64,000 nt of DNA from Nitrobacter vulgaris (GTDB lineage Bacteria > Pseudomonadota > Alphaproteobacteria > Rhizobiales > Xanthobacteraceae). The stretch is from the NCBI RefSeq assembly GCF_002028545.1, contig NZ_MWPQ01000044.1:97602-161601 (forward strand), written 5' to 3'. Positions 25,712 through 36,282 of this stretch are shown here, one piece after another; the stretch's first letter is position 1, and each line of letters opens with the position of its first letter. The notes under the pieces were generated by a model that was not told the DNA's origin, searched no databases, and saw nothing but the letters and a program-made list of their open reading frames with translations. The translations under genes were made by a program, and so were the position numbers.

Positions 25712-27061
25712 TTAGGCGCGAACGATCTTCTCGATAACCGCAGCAAGTTCGAAAATCCGGCGATCCGAGCCGCCGGCCGCGGCTAGCATCAACCCCACCG
25801 GCGCATCACCCTCGCGATGACAGGGCAGCGAGATCGCGCAGCCATCGAGGGTATTGATCAGCGCGCAATTGCGCAGCGATAGCATGTTAGCTTTCGTGTA
25901 AGCCGCGTCGTGGGTGAGATCGGCGATCGTCGGCGGCGTGATCGCTACCGTCGGCGCGATCAGCGCGTCGTAGGGTGTGACGCGGCGCTCGAAGCCTGCG
26001 ATGATCGCGCGGCGGATACGGAGCAGATCGACATAATCCGCGGCGCTGAGGCTTTCGCCGCGAAGGATGCGGCTGAGGACGCGTGGATCGTAGAGCTCGG
26101 CCTTTTCCGCGATCAGAGCGCGGTGCCAGGCCCAGCTTTCCGCCGCCGAGAACCCGCCCCCGACGTTCAGCGCCGCGATCTCGGCGAATTCGGGAACGGC
26201 AATGCGTTCAATCGCGGCGCCGGCCCCGGCCAGTCGGTCCAGAGCACGCTCGAAAGCCCGCGCAACCGCGGAATCAAGATCATCCAGCATCACCGTGGTC
26301 GGCACCCCGAGCCGCATCCCCTTGATCGGGCGAGGCTCGACCGGCGCGATGGGTTCGGCCGCCAGCACCGCGTCCAATACGGCGCAGCAGCCGACCGAGC
26401 GCGCGATCGGGCCGTAGCTGTCCAGCGTGACCGACAGTGGGATACCGCCATCGAGCGAAATCCGGCGCGCGGTCGGCTTGTAGCCGACGATGCCGCCATA
26501 AGCCGCCGGGATCCGGCAAGAGCCGCCGGTATCGGTGCCGAGCGCGCCATGCGCCATGCCATCAGTGATCGATACCGCCGCACCTGACGACGATCCGCCC
26601 GGCACATAGCCGACGTCGCGCCGCCAGCAGTTTTTCGGTGTGCCGTAGTGCGGATTGATGCCCAGACCCGAATAGGCGAACTCGGTCATGTTGGTGCGCC
26701 CGATCACCACGAAGCCGGCGCGGCGCAGACGCGCCACCACCGGCGCATCGTTCGCCGCTGGCGGCGCATCGTCGAGCGCGCGCGAGCCGGCACGCGACAC
26801 CTGTCCCTTGATATCGAACAAGTCCTTTATCGATACCGGAATGCCGGCGAACGGCGACGGCTCGGCATTGACCCTGCGTAGTCTGTCCATGGCCTCGGCG
26901 GAAGCTACTGCACCGTCCGCATCAACGTGGATGAACACGCGCGCGCCCTCGCCCGCTTCGTCGGCGATCTTCGCAAGGCAATCGTCGACCAGCTTGCGTG
27001 CCGTGGTGCGGCCCATCGCGAGATCGGCGGCGAGCGTCGCCAGAGTCGGGTGATTTGACAT
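25712..27061 (-). CDS. amidase (amidase-signature family)
   Basis: A protein of about 449 residues from the ATG at 27061 (MSNHPTLATLAADLAMGRT). The Ser-cisSer-Lys triad is visible: Lys in GIPVSIKDLFDIKGQ, the Gly/Ser loop VPGGSSSGAAVSITDG, and GTDTGGSCRIPAAYGG. The family includes GatA-like enzymes and catabolic amidases; the gatB and gatC partners are absent here, so a stand-alone amidase is more likely. The frame extends upstream to 27172, but that part overlaps the ppc 3' end and is not amidase-like. The 34-bp gap to the ppc stop suggests co-transcription. Confidence 0.9.
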   Translation of the reverse strand: MSNHPTLATLAADLAMGRTTARKLVDDCLAKIADEAGEGARVFIHVDADGAVASAEAMDRLRRVNAEPSPFAGIPVSIKDLFDIKGQVSRAGSRALDDAPPAANDAPVVARLRRAGFVVIGRTNMTEFAYSGLGINPHYGTPKNCWRRDVGYVPGGSSSGAAVSITDGMAHGALGTDTGGSCRIPAAYGGIVGYKPTARRISLDGGIPLSVTLDSYGPIARSVGCCAVLDAVLAAEPIAPVEPRPIKGMRLGVPTTVMLDDLDSAVARAFERALDRLAGAGAAIERIAVPEFAEIAALNVGGGFSAAESWAWHRALIAEKAELYDPRVLSRILRGESLSAADYVDLLRIRRAIIAGFERRVTPYDALIAPTVAITPPTIADLTHDAAYTKANMLSLRNCALINTLDGCAISLPCHREGDAPVGLMLAAAGGSDRRIFELAAVIEKIVRA

Positions 27062-27095
27062 GCGAAACTCGCAGACGGACAGATGGTATGGTGTC

Positions 27096-29882
27096 TTAGC
27101 CGCTATTGCGCAGGCCCGCGGAAAGTCCGTTGATGGTGATCTGGATACCTCGCAGCACCTGCTCATCCCCACACTGCGCGCGGTGGTCCTTCAAGAGTTC
27201 GACCTGCACATGATTGAGCGGATCGAGATACGGGAAGCGGTTGCGGATCGAGCGCTCGAGCAACGGATTACCGGCGAGCAACCGCTCCTGCCCCGTGATG
27301 GCGAGCAGCATGTCGATGGTGAGATGCCACTCGCGCCGGATGCGTCCGAAGATGGCCTCGCGAAGTTCCACGTCTGGCACCAGATCGGCATAACGCGACG
27401 CGATCGCGATCGAGCTTTTCGCGAGCACCATGTCCATGTTGGAGAGCAACATGCGGAAGAACGGCCACTCTCCGTAAAGCTCTTGCAGAAACGCCATGCC
27501 CTTGTCGGGATGATCCGCTATCCACGACTCCATCGCGCTGCCGAACCCGTACCAGCCCGGCAGCATCACACGGCATTGCGCCCAACTGAATACCCACGGA
27601 ATCGCCCTAAGGTCCTCGATCTTGCGCGTCTTCTTGCGCGACGCCGGCCGGCTGCCGATGTTCAGCGTGGAGATCTCGTTGATGACGGTGGAGGCCCAGA
27701 AATAGTCCTCGAAACCCGGCGTCTCGTAGACGAGGTTGCGGTAAGCCGTGTAGGCACGCGATGAAAGTGACTCCATCGCGTCGAGGTATTCAAGGCTCGG
27801 TGCGCTCTGCCGCGGCTGCAACAGGCTGGCCTCCAGCGTTGCAGCGGCGAGGATCTCCAGATTGTTGCGGCCCACCTCGGCATTGGAATACTTGCTGGAG
27901 ATAATTTCGCCTTGTTCAGTGATCCTGATCTGGCCGTTCACTGCACCACCGGGTTGCGCGAGGATGGCGTCGTAGCTCGGCCCGCCACCGCGTCCGACCG
28001 ATCCACCGCGGCCGTGAAACAGGCGAAGCCGCACATCGTGGCGCTCGAACACATCGACCAGGCCGATCTCTGCCTTGTAAAGCTCCCAACCCGACGTGAC
28101 GAAGCCGCCGTCCTTGTTGCTGTCGGAATAGCCGAGCATCACCTCCTGCAAGCCACCCCGGCTGTCGACCAGCGCGCGATACACCGGCAGCGATAGCAAC
28201 CGGTCCATGATGCCGGCACAGGCCTGCAAATCCTCGATGGTCTCGAACAATGGCACGATGTTGATGGCGCTATGTCCCGCGGGGTCGACGAGGTCGGATT
28301 CCTTAAGCAGCAGCGCGACTTCGAGCAGGTCGGAAACGCCCTTGGTCATCGAGACGATGCATTGAGGGATCGCATCGGGGCCGAGCGTCTTGTGCGCCTC
28401 TGCGGCGGCATGAAACACCGCGAGCTCGCCCAGCGTCTCGTCGCTGTATGTGATGAACGGGGACGTCAACGGGCGCGCGCTGCGCAGTTCTCGCAGAAGC
28501 ACGACGATGCGGGCCTCCTCGTCCAGGGTCAGATAGGACGTGCCCGGCGTGGCGGCATCGAGTAGTTCGGCAATCGTTCGTTCATGAACGGTGGAATTCT
28601 GCCGCAAGTCGAGACAGGCGAGATGGAAACCGAAACAGTCGGCTGCACGGCGCAAATAACGCAGCCGCCCGCGCGCGATCACCTCCGAGTTATTTTCGGT
28701 CAGTGAGCGGTGGAGAACGTCAAGATCAGCACTAAATTCGGCGGCGCTCGCATAGGGCGGAGCCGCGCCATACGGCGGGCGCAGCGTGTCCGCTTTCAGT
28801 TTTATGGCCGTGGCCGAAAGCCGCGCGTAGATGCCGGACACCGCGAGGCGGTAGGGTTCGCCGCGGCGATGCGGCGACGTGTCGGCCGTTCGTTCGGCCA
28901 GCACGCGTAGTTCCGGCGAGACATCCGTGAGATCTGCGGCCAGCGACAGCTCGCGGCCAAGTTCGTGCAGTTCATCAAGATAATAACGCAATATCCGCGA
29001 GGCCTGCCGTTGGAGAGTGCCGCGCATAACGTCCGCCGTCACGAAGGGATTGCCGTCGCGATCACCGCCGATCCAGCTTCCAATCCGCAGGAACGACGCA
29101 ATCTCGTTCGTGGCGCTGCCGTCGGAGGGATCCTGCAAACGATCTTCCAGGATGCAGTGCAGCCGCGGCACCTCGCGCAGGAACGTATAGTCGTAGAACG
29201 ACAGGCCGTTAGCAACTTCGTCGAGCACCGTCAGTTTGGTTCGCCGCAAAAGATTGGTGTGCCACAGCGTCAGCACCGCGCGGCGCAGCTGTTCCTCACT
29301 AGCCTCGTATTCGTCTGGAGTGAGCTGCATCCGTTCGCGCCGGTCGAGCAGCGCCGCGACCTCCATCTCGCGATCGATGGTGCTCTTACGACGAACCTCG
29401 GTCGGATGAGCGGTTAGCACCGGACTGACCACAGCGCTGTCGAAAAAGGCTCGCAATTCCTCCCCGCTGAACCCGGCCTCACGGGCGCAAGCAAGCGTGT
29501 GCGACAGCCGACCTTGGTGCGGCTCCCCGCCTGCAAGGGTCTGACTGCGCATCTGGCGAATATTGTTCTGATCTTCGGCGATGTTGGCAAGATGCGAAAA
29601 ATAGCTGAAGGCGCGGACGACGAGGACTGTCTCCTCCGTCGACATGCCGTCGAGGATGGCTTCCAGTTCGCGCCGCGCGGGCTTATCGTCATCGCGGTGA
29701 AAACGAATCGAAGTCTGCCGGATGTGTTCGACAAGATCGAACACATCCGGTCCTTCCTGATCGCGCACGGTATCGCCGAGAATGCGCCCGAGCAGCCGGA
29801 TATCGTCGCGCAGCCTTGCATCAAGGACAGCGGCGTCAGACTCCGGCTGACCTGCACGAGGTAACGGCATCAGACTGGACAT
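27096..29882 (-). CDS. ppc: phosphoenolpyruvate carboxylase
   Basis: A protein of about 928 residues from the ATG at 29882, which has AGGAG seven bases upstream; the 54 extra codons up to 30044 are not conserved-looking. Landmarks are the catalytic histidine in [16 protein letters not shown], the lysine/arginine loop [17 protein letters not shown], and the glycine loop [20 protein letters not shown]. It ends [15 protein letters not shown], the usual Ppc C-terminus. It fixes bicarbonate onto PEP to form oxaloacetate, feeding the TCA cycle. Confidence 0.97.
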   Translation of the reverse strand: MSSLMPLPRAGQPESDAAVLDARLRDDIRLLGRILGDTVRDQEGPDVFDLVEHIRQTSIRFHRDDDKPARRELEAILDGMSTEETVLVVRAFSYFSHLANIAEDQNNIRQMRSQTLAGGEPHQGRLSHTLACAREAGFSGEELRAFFDSAVVSPVLTAHPTEVRRKSTIDREMEVAALLDRRERMQLTPDEYEASEEQLRRAVLTLWHTNLLRRTKLTVLDEVANGLSFYDYTFLREVPRLHCILEDRLQDPSDGSATNEIASFLRIGSWIGGDRDGNPFVTADVMRGTLQRQASRILRYYLDELHELGRELSLAADLTDVSPELRVLAERTADTSPHRRGEPYRLAVSGIYARLSATAIKLKADTLRPPYGAAPPYASAAEFSADLDVLHRSLTENNSEVIARGRLRYLRRAADCFGFHLACLDLRQNSTVHERTIAELLDAATPGTSYLTLDEEARIVVLLRELRSARPLTSPFITYSDETLGELAVFHAAAEAHKTLGPDAIPQCIVSMTKGVSDLLEVALLLKESDLVDPAGHSAINIVPLFETIEDLQACAGIMDRLLSLPVYRALVDSRGGLQEVMLGYSDSNKDGGFVTSGWELYKAEIGLVDVFERHDVRLRLFHGRGGSVGRGGGPSYDAILAQPGGAVNGQIRITEQGEIISSKYSNAEVGRNNLEILAAATLEASLLQPRQSAPSLEYLDAMESLSSRAYTAYRNLVYETPGFEDYFWASTVINEISTLNIGSRPASRKKTRKIEDLRAIPWVFSWAQCRVMLPGWYGFGSAMESWIADHPDKGMAFLQELYGEWPFFRMLLSNMDMVLAKSSIAIASRYADLVPDVELREAIFGRIRREWHLTIDMLLAITGQERLLAGNPLLERSIRNRFPYLDPLNHVQVELLKDHRAQCGDEQVLRGIQITINGLSAGLRNSG

Positions 29883-30081
29883 CGCGCTGCTCCTGAAAAG
29901 TCGGTTCTTCAGTCGCAATTTTCGTGCTGCGATGCAAGAAATGCTGGCCGTTCGATGCACAAAAGATGAGCGGCCAGATCTTAAGTCCGACCGGCGAACT
30001 GAGAGGATGCTCACCCAACATGGTGGCGCGTGCAGAAGTCGCAACAGTCGATATTATAATGAAACCAATACGATAGCTTCT

Positions 30082-30330
30082 CTACTTTTTATCTTTTGTC
30101 CGTACGGCCCCGAGTCCCGACATATTAACGAACATATCCTGGAAGCGCTCCGCCATCTTGGGATCAAACCAGTTTTGCATGATTGCTTCGGGCGAGAACT
30201 TGTCGATGTTTTCCGCCATCTTCTGCTGAAGCTGGTCCATCACGGCATTCTGCATCGGCTGGACGTCCGGAAGCCCCAAAAACTGACGGGCCTCAAGGGG
30301 TGTACACTCGAACTCTATATTCACCTTCAT
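30082..30330 (-). CDS. small conserved protein, DUF6489-like
   Basis: An 82-residue soluble protein beginning MKVNIEFECTPLEARQFLGL and continuing PDVQPMQNAVMDQLQQKMAE. The ATG at 30330 is preceded by AAGGAG with six bases of spacing; longer upstream readings are not supported. This N-terminal pattern is typical of small DUF6489 proteins of Bradyrhizobium-type bacteria, with a C-terminal phasin-like helix. Function unknown. Confidence 0.75.
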   Translation of the reverse strand: MKVNIEFECTPLEARQFLGLPDVQPMQNAVMDQLQQKMAENIDKFSPEAIMQNWFDPKMAERFQDMFVNMSGLGAVRTKDKK

Positions 30331-30427
30331 GGAGCGCTCCTTAGATGTGCCGACGCGGCGCAGTATCGCTATGGAGACGCCTGTGGCGCAAGTCATCACG
30401 GCAACGGTGCGGCGGCGCAAACAATAT

Positions 30428-31708
30428 TCAGCGAAAGCGTTCCGCGGCAAACGGTCTCGGGTCTGCAAACGGCGCGGTGCCCGTCATCATTTCGGCCAGC
30501 AGCCGGCCTGTTGCCGGACCAAGGGTCAGACCGTGATGCTGGTGTCCAAAATTGAACCACAATCCGGCATGGCGGGCCGCCTTTCCAATCACCGGCAGCA
30601 TATCAGGCATACACGGACGTCTCCCCATCCAGGGCGTCGCATCGATCGCCTCACCCAGGGGAAACAACTCGCGCGCCAGAGGCAGCGCCCGTTCAATCTG
30701 CACTGGGGTCGGAGGAGCGTCGCGCCGCGCGAACTCCGCACCGGTCGTCAGGCGGATGCCCTGATTCATCGGCGCCAACAGATAGCCGAGATCCGAATCG
30801 AGAACAGGACGATTGAGCACCGCATTGCCGCGCGGCGCCAGATGCAGGTGATAACCGCGCTTGATGCCGAGCGGCATATTGTAGCCGAATCCGCGGAAGA
30901 CATCATCCGACCACGGCCCCAGGGCAATCACGGCCTCGCGCCCCATCAGCCCTCCGTTCGGACCCTCGATGCGCCATGCCGCCTGACTTTGCGTCAGCGT
31001 ACGCGCGTCGGCCGCAACAAAACGGCCGCCTCGGCGCATGAACAACGCCGCATAGGCTTTCGTCAGCGCGCCCGGATCCGGGATAAAGCCCGGCGCCGGC
31101 CAGTGAATCGCACCGGCGAACGTTCCCGACAAATTCGGCTCGCGTGCGGCGATCCCCTTGGCATCGAGAACATCTCCTTCGACGCCATACCGACGAACGC
31201 GCTCGAGGTCCGCGATGCCCTTGTCCAGCGTCGCGTTCGAGCGGAACAGCTTGATCCAGCCGGTCCGGCGCAGAAGCTGGGGCACGCCTGCTTCTGCGAT
31301 CAGAGTTTCATGCTCGACAAGGCTGCGCTGAATCAGCGGTAACGCCGCCATTGCGCTGCGGAACGCGCGTTCAGGCGAGGATGCAAAAATATAGCGGATC
31401 AACCACGGCAAAAAAGCAGGCAGATCGCGAAACCGATAATGCGCCTCGGGAAACCGGTTCAGCGCGTAGCGCAGAACCTGCCGCAGATCGTAAGGAAACA
31501 CGTACGGGAAAACCGACGCGCATTCGATCAAGCCAGCGTTTCCGTAGCTCGTCTCCTCGCCGGCCCTTTCATGCCGGTCGACAAGGATGACATCGCGCCC
31601 GCGCTTCTGAAGATGCAGCGCCGCGGAAACGCCGACAATTCCCGCACCCAAGACCAGAACATCGGATTTGATTAGCGCCACGCGGCTCTCCGAACGCAAA
31701 AATCGCAC
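30428..31708 (-). CDS. FAD-dependent oxidoreductase, D-amino-acid dehydrogenase (DadA) type
   Basis: A protein of 426 residues or slightly less; a GTG at 31681 begins VALIKSDVLVLGAGIVGVSA and is an alternative start. It has the Rossmann motif LGAGIVGVSAALHLQKRG, the DadA-like GEETSYGNAGLIECASV, and the C-terminal WMGRRPCMPDMLPVIGKA and FNFGHQHHGLTLGPATGRL, which match the DAO/DadA fold. Such enzymes deaminate D-amino acids, passing electrons to the respiratory chain; the substrate is not determined. It precedes the RND operon and is probably independent. Confidence 0.87.
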   Translation of the reverse strand: MRFLRSESRVALIKSDVLVLGAGIVGVSAALHLQKRGRDVILVDRHERAGEETSYGNAGLIECASVFPYVFPYDLRQVLRYALNRFPEAHYRFRDLPAFLPWLIRYIFASSPERAFRSAMAALPLIQRSLVEHETLIAEAGVPQLLRRTGWIKLFRSNATLDKGIADLERVRRYGVEGDVLDAKGIAAREPNLSGTFAGAIHWPAPGFIPDPGALTKAYAALFMRRGGRFVAADARTLTQSQAAWRIEGPNGGLMGREAVIALGPWSDDVFRGFGYNMPLGIKRGYHLHLAPRGNAVLNRPVLDSDLGYLLAPMNQGIRLTTGAEFARRDAPPTPVQIERALPLARELFPLGEAIDATPWMGRRPCMPDMLPVIGKAARHAGLWFNFGHQHHGLTLGPATGRLLAEMMTGTAPFADPRPFAAERFR

Positions 31709-31875
31709 GGCTTTGCCGAACGTTGTCCTTCAGACTTAAGTATTGAAGTTCAGGTGCGCAAACCGCCCGGTTGTGGCCAGTGGTTCTCCGACCTCGCGAA
31801 CATGCAAAGAGCCGGGGATGATGGGATCGACACGGTGAACGCGGCAAATCATGACCGCTGATACATTTTCGATCC

Positions 31876-34800
31876 TCACGTCGGTCGCAGGGCGTTCGAC
31901 TCCATGTCGAATTCAGCGATCTGCCTGCGACGTTCAGACTTGGTGCCGCTAAGATGATCGGTCGCGATCGCGACATAGACAGCCGGAAGCACGAACAGGG
32001 TGAACAGCGTTCCGATCATCATGCCGGCCACGACGACAAGGCCAATCGAGAACCGGCTCGCCGCGCCCGCTCCCGACGCCGTCAGCAGCGGCAGCAGACC
32101 TGTAACCATCGCCGCGGTCGTCATCAAAATCGGACGCAGCCTGACCCGCGCCGCTTTCTCGATGGCCAACCGTTTGCTGAGCTTCTCGTTGAGCTGAAGC
32201 TCGTTGGCGAATTCGACCATCAGGATGCCGTGCTTGCTGATTAGGCCGATCAGCGTCAGCAGGCCTACCTGAGTATAGATGTTGATCGTCGCGATACCGA
32301 AGAACAACGGAATCAGCGCACCCAAAATCGCCATCGGCACGCTAATCATGATGACGAGCGGATCACGCAGGCTTTCGAACTGCGCCGCCAGCACCAGGAA
32401 GATGATGATGAGTGCGAAGCCGAAGGCAATCGCGAGCTGATTGCCTTCCGTGACGTATTGCCGTGCGTCGGCGAGATAATCGTGACTGAATCCCTTCGGC
32501 AGGTTTTTCGCCTGCTGTTCGAGGAACTCCACGGCCTTGCCCACCGTCACGCCCGGCATCGGCACGGCCTGGAAGGTCGCCGCATTCAGCTGGTTGTAGT
32601 GGGTCAGCGCATTGGGATCGGTTTCAGTCTTGATCGAGACCAGCGTGGACAGCGGAATCTGCTGGCCGCCGGCTCCCGGCACGTAATACCCATCGAGGGA
32701 TTGCGGCGACAGGCGCTCGCCGCGCGGCACCTGCGGGATCACCTGATAGGAGCGCCCCTGGAGGTTGAACCGGTTCACGTAGTTGCCGCCGAGCAACGTC
32801 GCCAGCGTCCCGCCGAGCTGCTGCATGGTGACGCCGAGGTCGTTCGCCTTGGTCCGATCGATAGCGACGCGCACTACCGGCTGGTTGTAGTCGAGGTCGC
32901 TATCGCTGACGATGAAGAGGCCACTCTTCTTCGCCGCCTCCTTGAGTTTAATCATCTCCTCATAGACCGTCTGGAAGCTGGATGTGCTGTAGAGCACCAT
33001 CTGGACCGGCAGACCGCCCGGACCGCCTGGCAGCGGCGGCCGGTTGAAGGCGAAAGCGTTCACGCCCTCAACCTTGCTGATTTCAGCCTGCACCAGCGGC
33101 TTGATGGTCATTGCGGAGCGCTTGCGTTCGTCCCACGGTTTCAACAACATGCCGGCGATGCCATCGTTGATGCCGTTGGTGCCGTTGATCACGAAGCGCA
33201 GGTCGGTCTCGGGAAACTCCGCATATGCCTTATCGAGCTTGTTACCGTAAAAATCCATGTAGTCGATGTTGGCGTATTTCGGCGCCTTGATGACCGCGAA
33301 CACGATGCCCTGATCCTCTTCGGGCGCCAGCTCCGTCGAGGTGTTCATGTAGAGAAAGCCGACCAGCCCGAGGATCGTCACCGCGAATAGCGCCGTCACC
33401 GGCCGGTAGTCGAGCGCGCGATCCAGCTTCCGGCCGTACCAATCGGTAACCGAGCTGAATATCCTGTCGACCTTGGTGGCGAACCACCCCTGCCCGCCGT
33501 GCTTGAGCAGCACCGAGCACATCATCGGCGACAGTGTTAGCGCGATGACGCCGGAGACGATCACCGCCCCCGCCAGGGTGAAAGCGAATTCGCGAAACAG
33601 CGCGCCGGTGAGACCGCCGAGGAAGCCGATCGGCGCATACACCGCGGCCAGCGTGATCGTCATCGAGATGACCGGGCCGACGATTTCGCGCGCGCCCTGC
33701 AAGGACGCCTGAACCGCCGTCTTGCCCTCCTCGAGATGGCGGTGGATGTTTTCCACCACCACGATGGCGTCATCGACCACGAGGCCGATCGCAAGCACCA
33801 TCGCCAGCAGCGTCAACAGGTTGAAGCTGAATCCCGCCACCATCATCAGTGCGCAGACGCCGATCAGCGACAGCGGGATCGTTACCACCGGAATGATGAC
33901 CGAACGCAGCGAGGCGAGAAACAGGAAGATCACGACGATAACGATGAGAACCGCCTCGATCAGCGTGTTCTGCACTTCATGGATCGAGGAGGTAATGAAC
34001 TTGGTCGAGTCGTAAGCCACTTTCATCTTCATCGAGGGAGGAAGATTCCGCTCGATGTCCGGAAACAGCGCCCGCACTCCGGAGACGATATTCAGCGGGT
34101 TGCCCTGCGGGGTTGCCTGCACGCCGATAAAGATCGCGCGCTGTCCGCTGAAAGCAACGCTGGCGTTCGTGCTTTGCGCCGCAAGCTCCACCTGGGCGAT
34201 GTCTTCCATGCGCACAAAGCCGCCGTCCTTGGCCTTCACCGTCATGCGCTTGAACTGCTCGACGCTTTGCAGGTCGGTATTGGTCGAAACGTTGGAGATC
34301 GTATAGTAGCCTTTGGTCTGACCCGCCGCCGCCTGGAAGTTGTTAGCGGCGATCGCGAGGGCGACTTCCGTGGTGGTCACATTGCGTCCGGCCATCTTTA
34401 TCGGATCGAGCCACACCCGCATCGCGAAGGTCTGGCCGCCGAGGATGTCTGCCGAAGCGACGCCGTCCACGGTCGAAAGGATCGGCTGCACCACGCGCGT
34501 CAAGTAATCGGAGATAGCAGAACCAGAGAGTTCGTCGCTCGAGAAGCCGATATACATCACCGCCGTAGTTTCACCGGTGGACTTCAAAATCACCGGGTCG
34601 TTGGCTTCCTTCGGGATCAGGTATCTCACCGAATTGACCTTCGACAAAACCTCGGTGAGCGCCGCATTCGGATCAAAGTTCAGTTTGACGTAGACCTTGA
34701 TTTGGCTCTGGCTCTGGGTCGAGGACGAGGTGATGTAGTCGACGCCCTCGGCCGACGCGACCGCCTGCTCGATCGGCGTGGTGATAAAACCTTGCATCAA

Positions 34801-34971
34801 ATCCGGCGACGCGCCCGGATACGCCGTGGTGACGGTGATCACGGTGTTGGACAGCTTCGGATACTGCCGGACCGGCAAATTGTAGGCCGCCGCCATGCCG
34901 ATCAGCAGGATCAGCAAGCTGACGACGACCGACAATACCGGCCGCTTGATGAAGATGTCCGTGAATGCCAT
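31876..34971 (-). CDS. RND efflux pump inner-membrane permease (HAE1 family)
   Basis: A 1031-residue HAE1-type permease. It begins MAFTDIFIKRPVLSVVVSLL, with the porter-domain motif GASPDLMQGFITTPIEQAVA and the proton-relay helix LAIGLVVDDAIVVVENIHRH, which carries the paired aspartates of TM4. The second half has VQMVLYS...TVYEEMIKLK and ends LFTLFVLPAVYVAIATDH. It exports drugs or hydrophobic compounds by proton antiport, with the membrane-fusion protein encoded just upstream. No outer-membrane channel gene is adjacent, so it probably borrows a TolC-type protein. Order in transcription is tetR, fusion protein, permease. Confidence 0.95.
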   Translation of the reverse strand: MAFTDIFIKRPVLSVVVSLLILLIGMAAAYNLPVRQYPKLSNTVITVTTAYPGASPDLMQGFITTPIEQAVASAEGVDYITSSSTQSQSQIKVYVKLNFDPNAALTEVLSKVNSVRYLIPKEANDPVILKSTGETTAVMYIGFSSDELSGSAISDYLTRVVQPILSTVDGVASADILGGQTFAMRVWLDPIKMAGRNVTTTEVALAIAANNFQAAAGQTKGYYTISNVSTNTDLQSVEQFKRMTVKAKDGGFVRMEDIAQVELAAQSTNASVAFSGQRAIFIGVQATPQGNPLNIVSGVRALFPDIERNLPPSMKMKVAYDSTKFITSSIHEVQNTLIEAVLIVIVVIFLFLASLRSVIIPVVTIPLSLIGVCALMMVAGFSFNLLTLLAMVLAIGLVVDDAIVVVENIHRHLEEGKTAVQASLQGAREIVGPVISMTITLAAVYAPIGFLGGLTGALFREFAFTLAGAVIVSGVIALTLSPMMCSVLLKHGGQGWFATKVDRIFSSVTDWYGRKLDRALDYRPVTALFAVTILGLVGFLYMNTSTELAPEEDQGIVFAVIKAPKYANIDYMDFYGNKLDKAYAEFPETDLRFVINGTNGINDGIAGMLLKPWDERKRSAMTIKPLVQAEISKVEGVNAFAFNRPPLPGGPGGLPVQMVLYSTSSFQTVYEEMIKLKEAAKKSGLFIVSDSDLDYNQPVVRVAIDRTKANDLGVTMQQLGGTLATLLGGNYVNRFNLQGRSYQVIPQVPRGERLSPQSLDGYYVPGAGGQQIPLSTLVSIKTETDPNALTHYNQLNAATFQAVPMPGVTVGKAVEFLEQQAKNLPKGFSHDYLADARQYVTEGNQLAIAFGFALIIIFLVLAAQFESLRDPLVIMISVPMAILGALIPLFFGIATINIYTQVGLLTLIGLISKHGILMVEFANELQLNEKLSKRLAIEKAARVRLRPILMTTAAMVTGLLPLLTASGAGAASRFSIGLVVVAGMMIGTLFTLFVLPAVYVAIATDHLSGTKSERRRQIAEFDMESNALRPT

Positions 34972-35069
34972 GCAGGCGCTCCGTTGACGCGTGGCCGCTC
35001 CGTGGATCGAAGCACAACCGCGAGACGTTCAATCGATGCGGGGCCGCCTTGGCGGACCCGTTTCTGAAA

Positions 35070-36281
35070 TCAGTTCAGCGGCGGTTTCTCCGGAATCTGC
35101 GGCAGCGGATCCTTCGAAATCTCGACCGCGGCGCCCGACTGCAGCTTGAGCTGGCCGACCGCAGCGACCTTGTCGCCCGGCTGCAGCCCTTTCTCAATGA
35201 CAGCGCGGCCATCGATCCGATCGCCGGTGCGCACGAAGGTGCGTTCGACAGTCAAGCTGGTCTTGCCGTCGTCCTCCTTCTTCTCCTTGATGAGATAGAC
35301 GGAGTCGCCATACAGGGTGTATTCGACTGCGGTTTCCGCGACCGTGATAACCGGCGGCTTCTCCGGCAGCACCACGATGACATCGGCAAACATGCCGGGT
35401 TTAAGGATGTCGTCGGGGTTGGCGATAGTGGCCTGGACGCGGATGTTGCGGGTTTCGGTGGCTATCTGAGGCTCGATGGTCGTGATCCTGCCCTCGAACT
35501 TTTTGCCCGGATAGGCATCGACCGACACCCGCACCGTCTGGCCGACGGAAAGCCGTCCACTTTCCTTTTCAGTGACGGTGAAGTTCGCAAACAGCGTCGA
35601 CAGATCGGTCAGCGACACGACCTGTGTGCCGGCGGTGAGGAATTGTCCTACCTCCACCTGACGCACGCCGAGCACGCCATCGAACGGCGCGCGCACCAGC
35701 TTCTGCGAAATGATCGCCTCGGTCTTGGCTATGCCGGCATTGGCCTGGTCGAACGCGGCCTGCGTCGTGTCCACCGTTACCTGTGCGCCGACCTGACGTG
35801 CAGCGAGTTGCTTCGCCCGATCCAGCGCGAGCCTGGCCACCGTCGCCTGGGCCTTGTAATTGGCCAGATCGCCTTGCTCCGGCTTGTCGAACAGTTGCAC
35901 CAGCGGCGTGCCCTTGGTGACGCGACTGCCGGCGGTGAACAGAATGTCGGTGATACGGCCGCTGACGTCGGAGGTGACGTTGACCTGATGCACCGCGGCC
36001 AGACTGCCGACCGCACGCTGCAGGTTCGGCAGCACCTCGGACTTCGCCTCGACCGCACTGATCGTCACCGCCGGCGGCTTGTTGTTGGCGAAGAACTGCG
36101 CGATCATGTGCGCGCGGAACGCGTTGAATCCGACCAACCCGCCGACGAGCAACGCGAGCAGTACGCCTACAATGACAAACCAGCGCATCATGCGCACCGG
36201 GCGCGTGCGAGGCTTCTCGTCCAGTTCACGCGGCGGTGCGATGGTCTTGTCGCCGGTATTGCCTTCCCTTCTTACCGTCAT
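35070..36281 (-). CDS. RND efflux membrane-fusion (adaptor) protein
   Basis: A protein of about 403 residues from the ATG at 36281 (MTVRREGNTGDKTIAPPREL). It has one N-terminal membrane anchor (MMRWFVIVGVLLALLVGGLVGF), lipoyl-like halves (SDVSGRITDILFTAGSRVTK and LVRAPFDGVLGVRQVEVGQF), a short coiled coil between them, and a beta-barrel domain (VTEKESGRLSVGQTVRVSVD). It links the permease to an outer-membrane channel. Its start lies 1 bp after the tetR stop, and the permease begins 98 bp downstream. Confidence 0.93.
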   Translation of the reverse strand: MTVRREGNTGDKTIAPPRELDEKPRTRPVRMMRWFVIVGVLLALLVGGLVGFNAFRAHMIAQFFANNKPPAVTISAVEAKSEVLPNLQRAVGSLAAVHQVNVTSDVSGRITDILFTAGSRVTKGTPLVQLFDKPEQGDLANYKAQATVARLALDRAKQLAARQVGAQVTVDTTQAAFDQANAGIAKTEAIISQKLVRAPFDGVLGVRQVEVGQFLTAGTQVVSLTDLSTLFANFTVTEKESGRLSVGQTVRVSVDAYPGKKFEGRITTIEPQIATETRNIRVQATIANPDDILKPGMFADVIVVLPEKPPVITVAETAVEYTLYGDSVYLIKEKKEDDGKTSLTVERTFVRTGDRIDGRAVIEKGLQPGDKVAAVGQLKLQSGAAVEISKDPLPQIPEKPPLN

Positions 36282-36282
36282 G

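Noticed and set aside
25676..25712. GGAAC followed by GTTT on the plus strand near 25695
   Set aside because: The spacing is 11 bases, too short for EcfG, and it points into the amidase 3' end.
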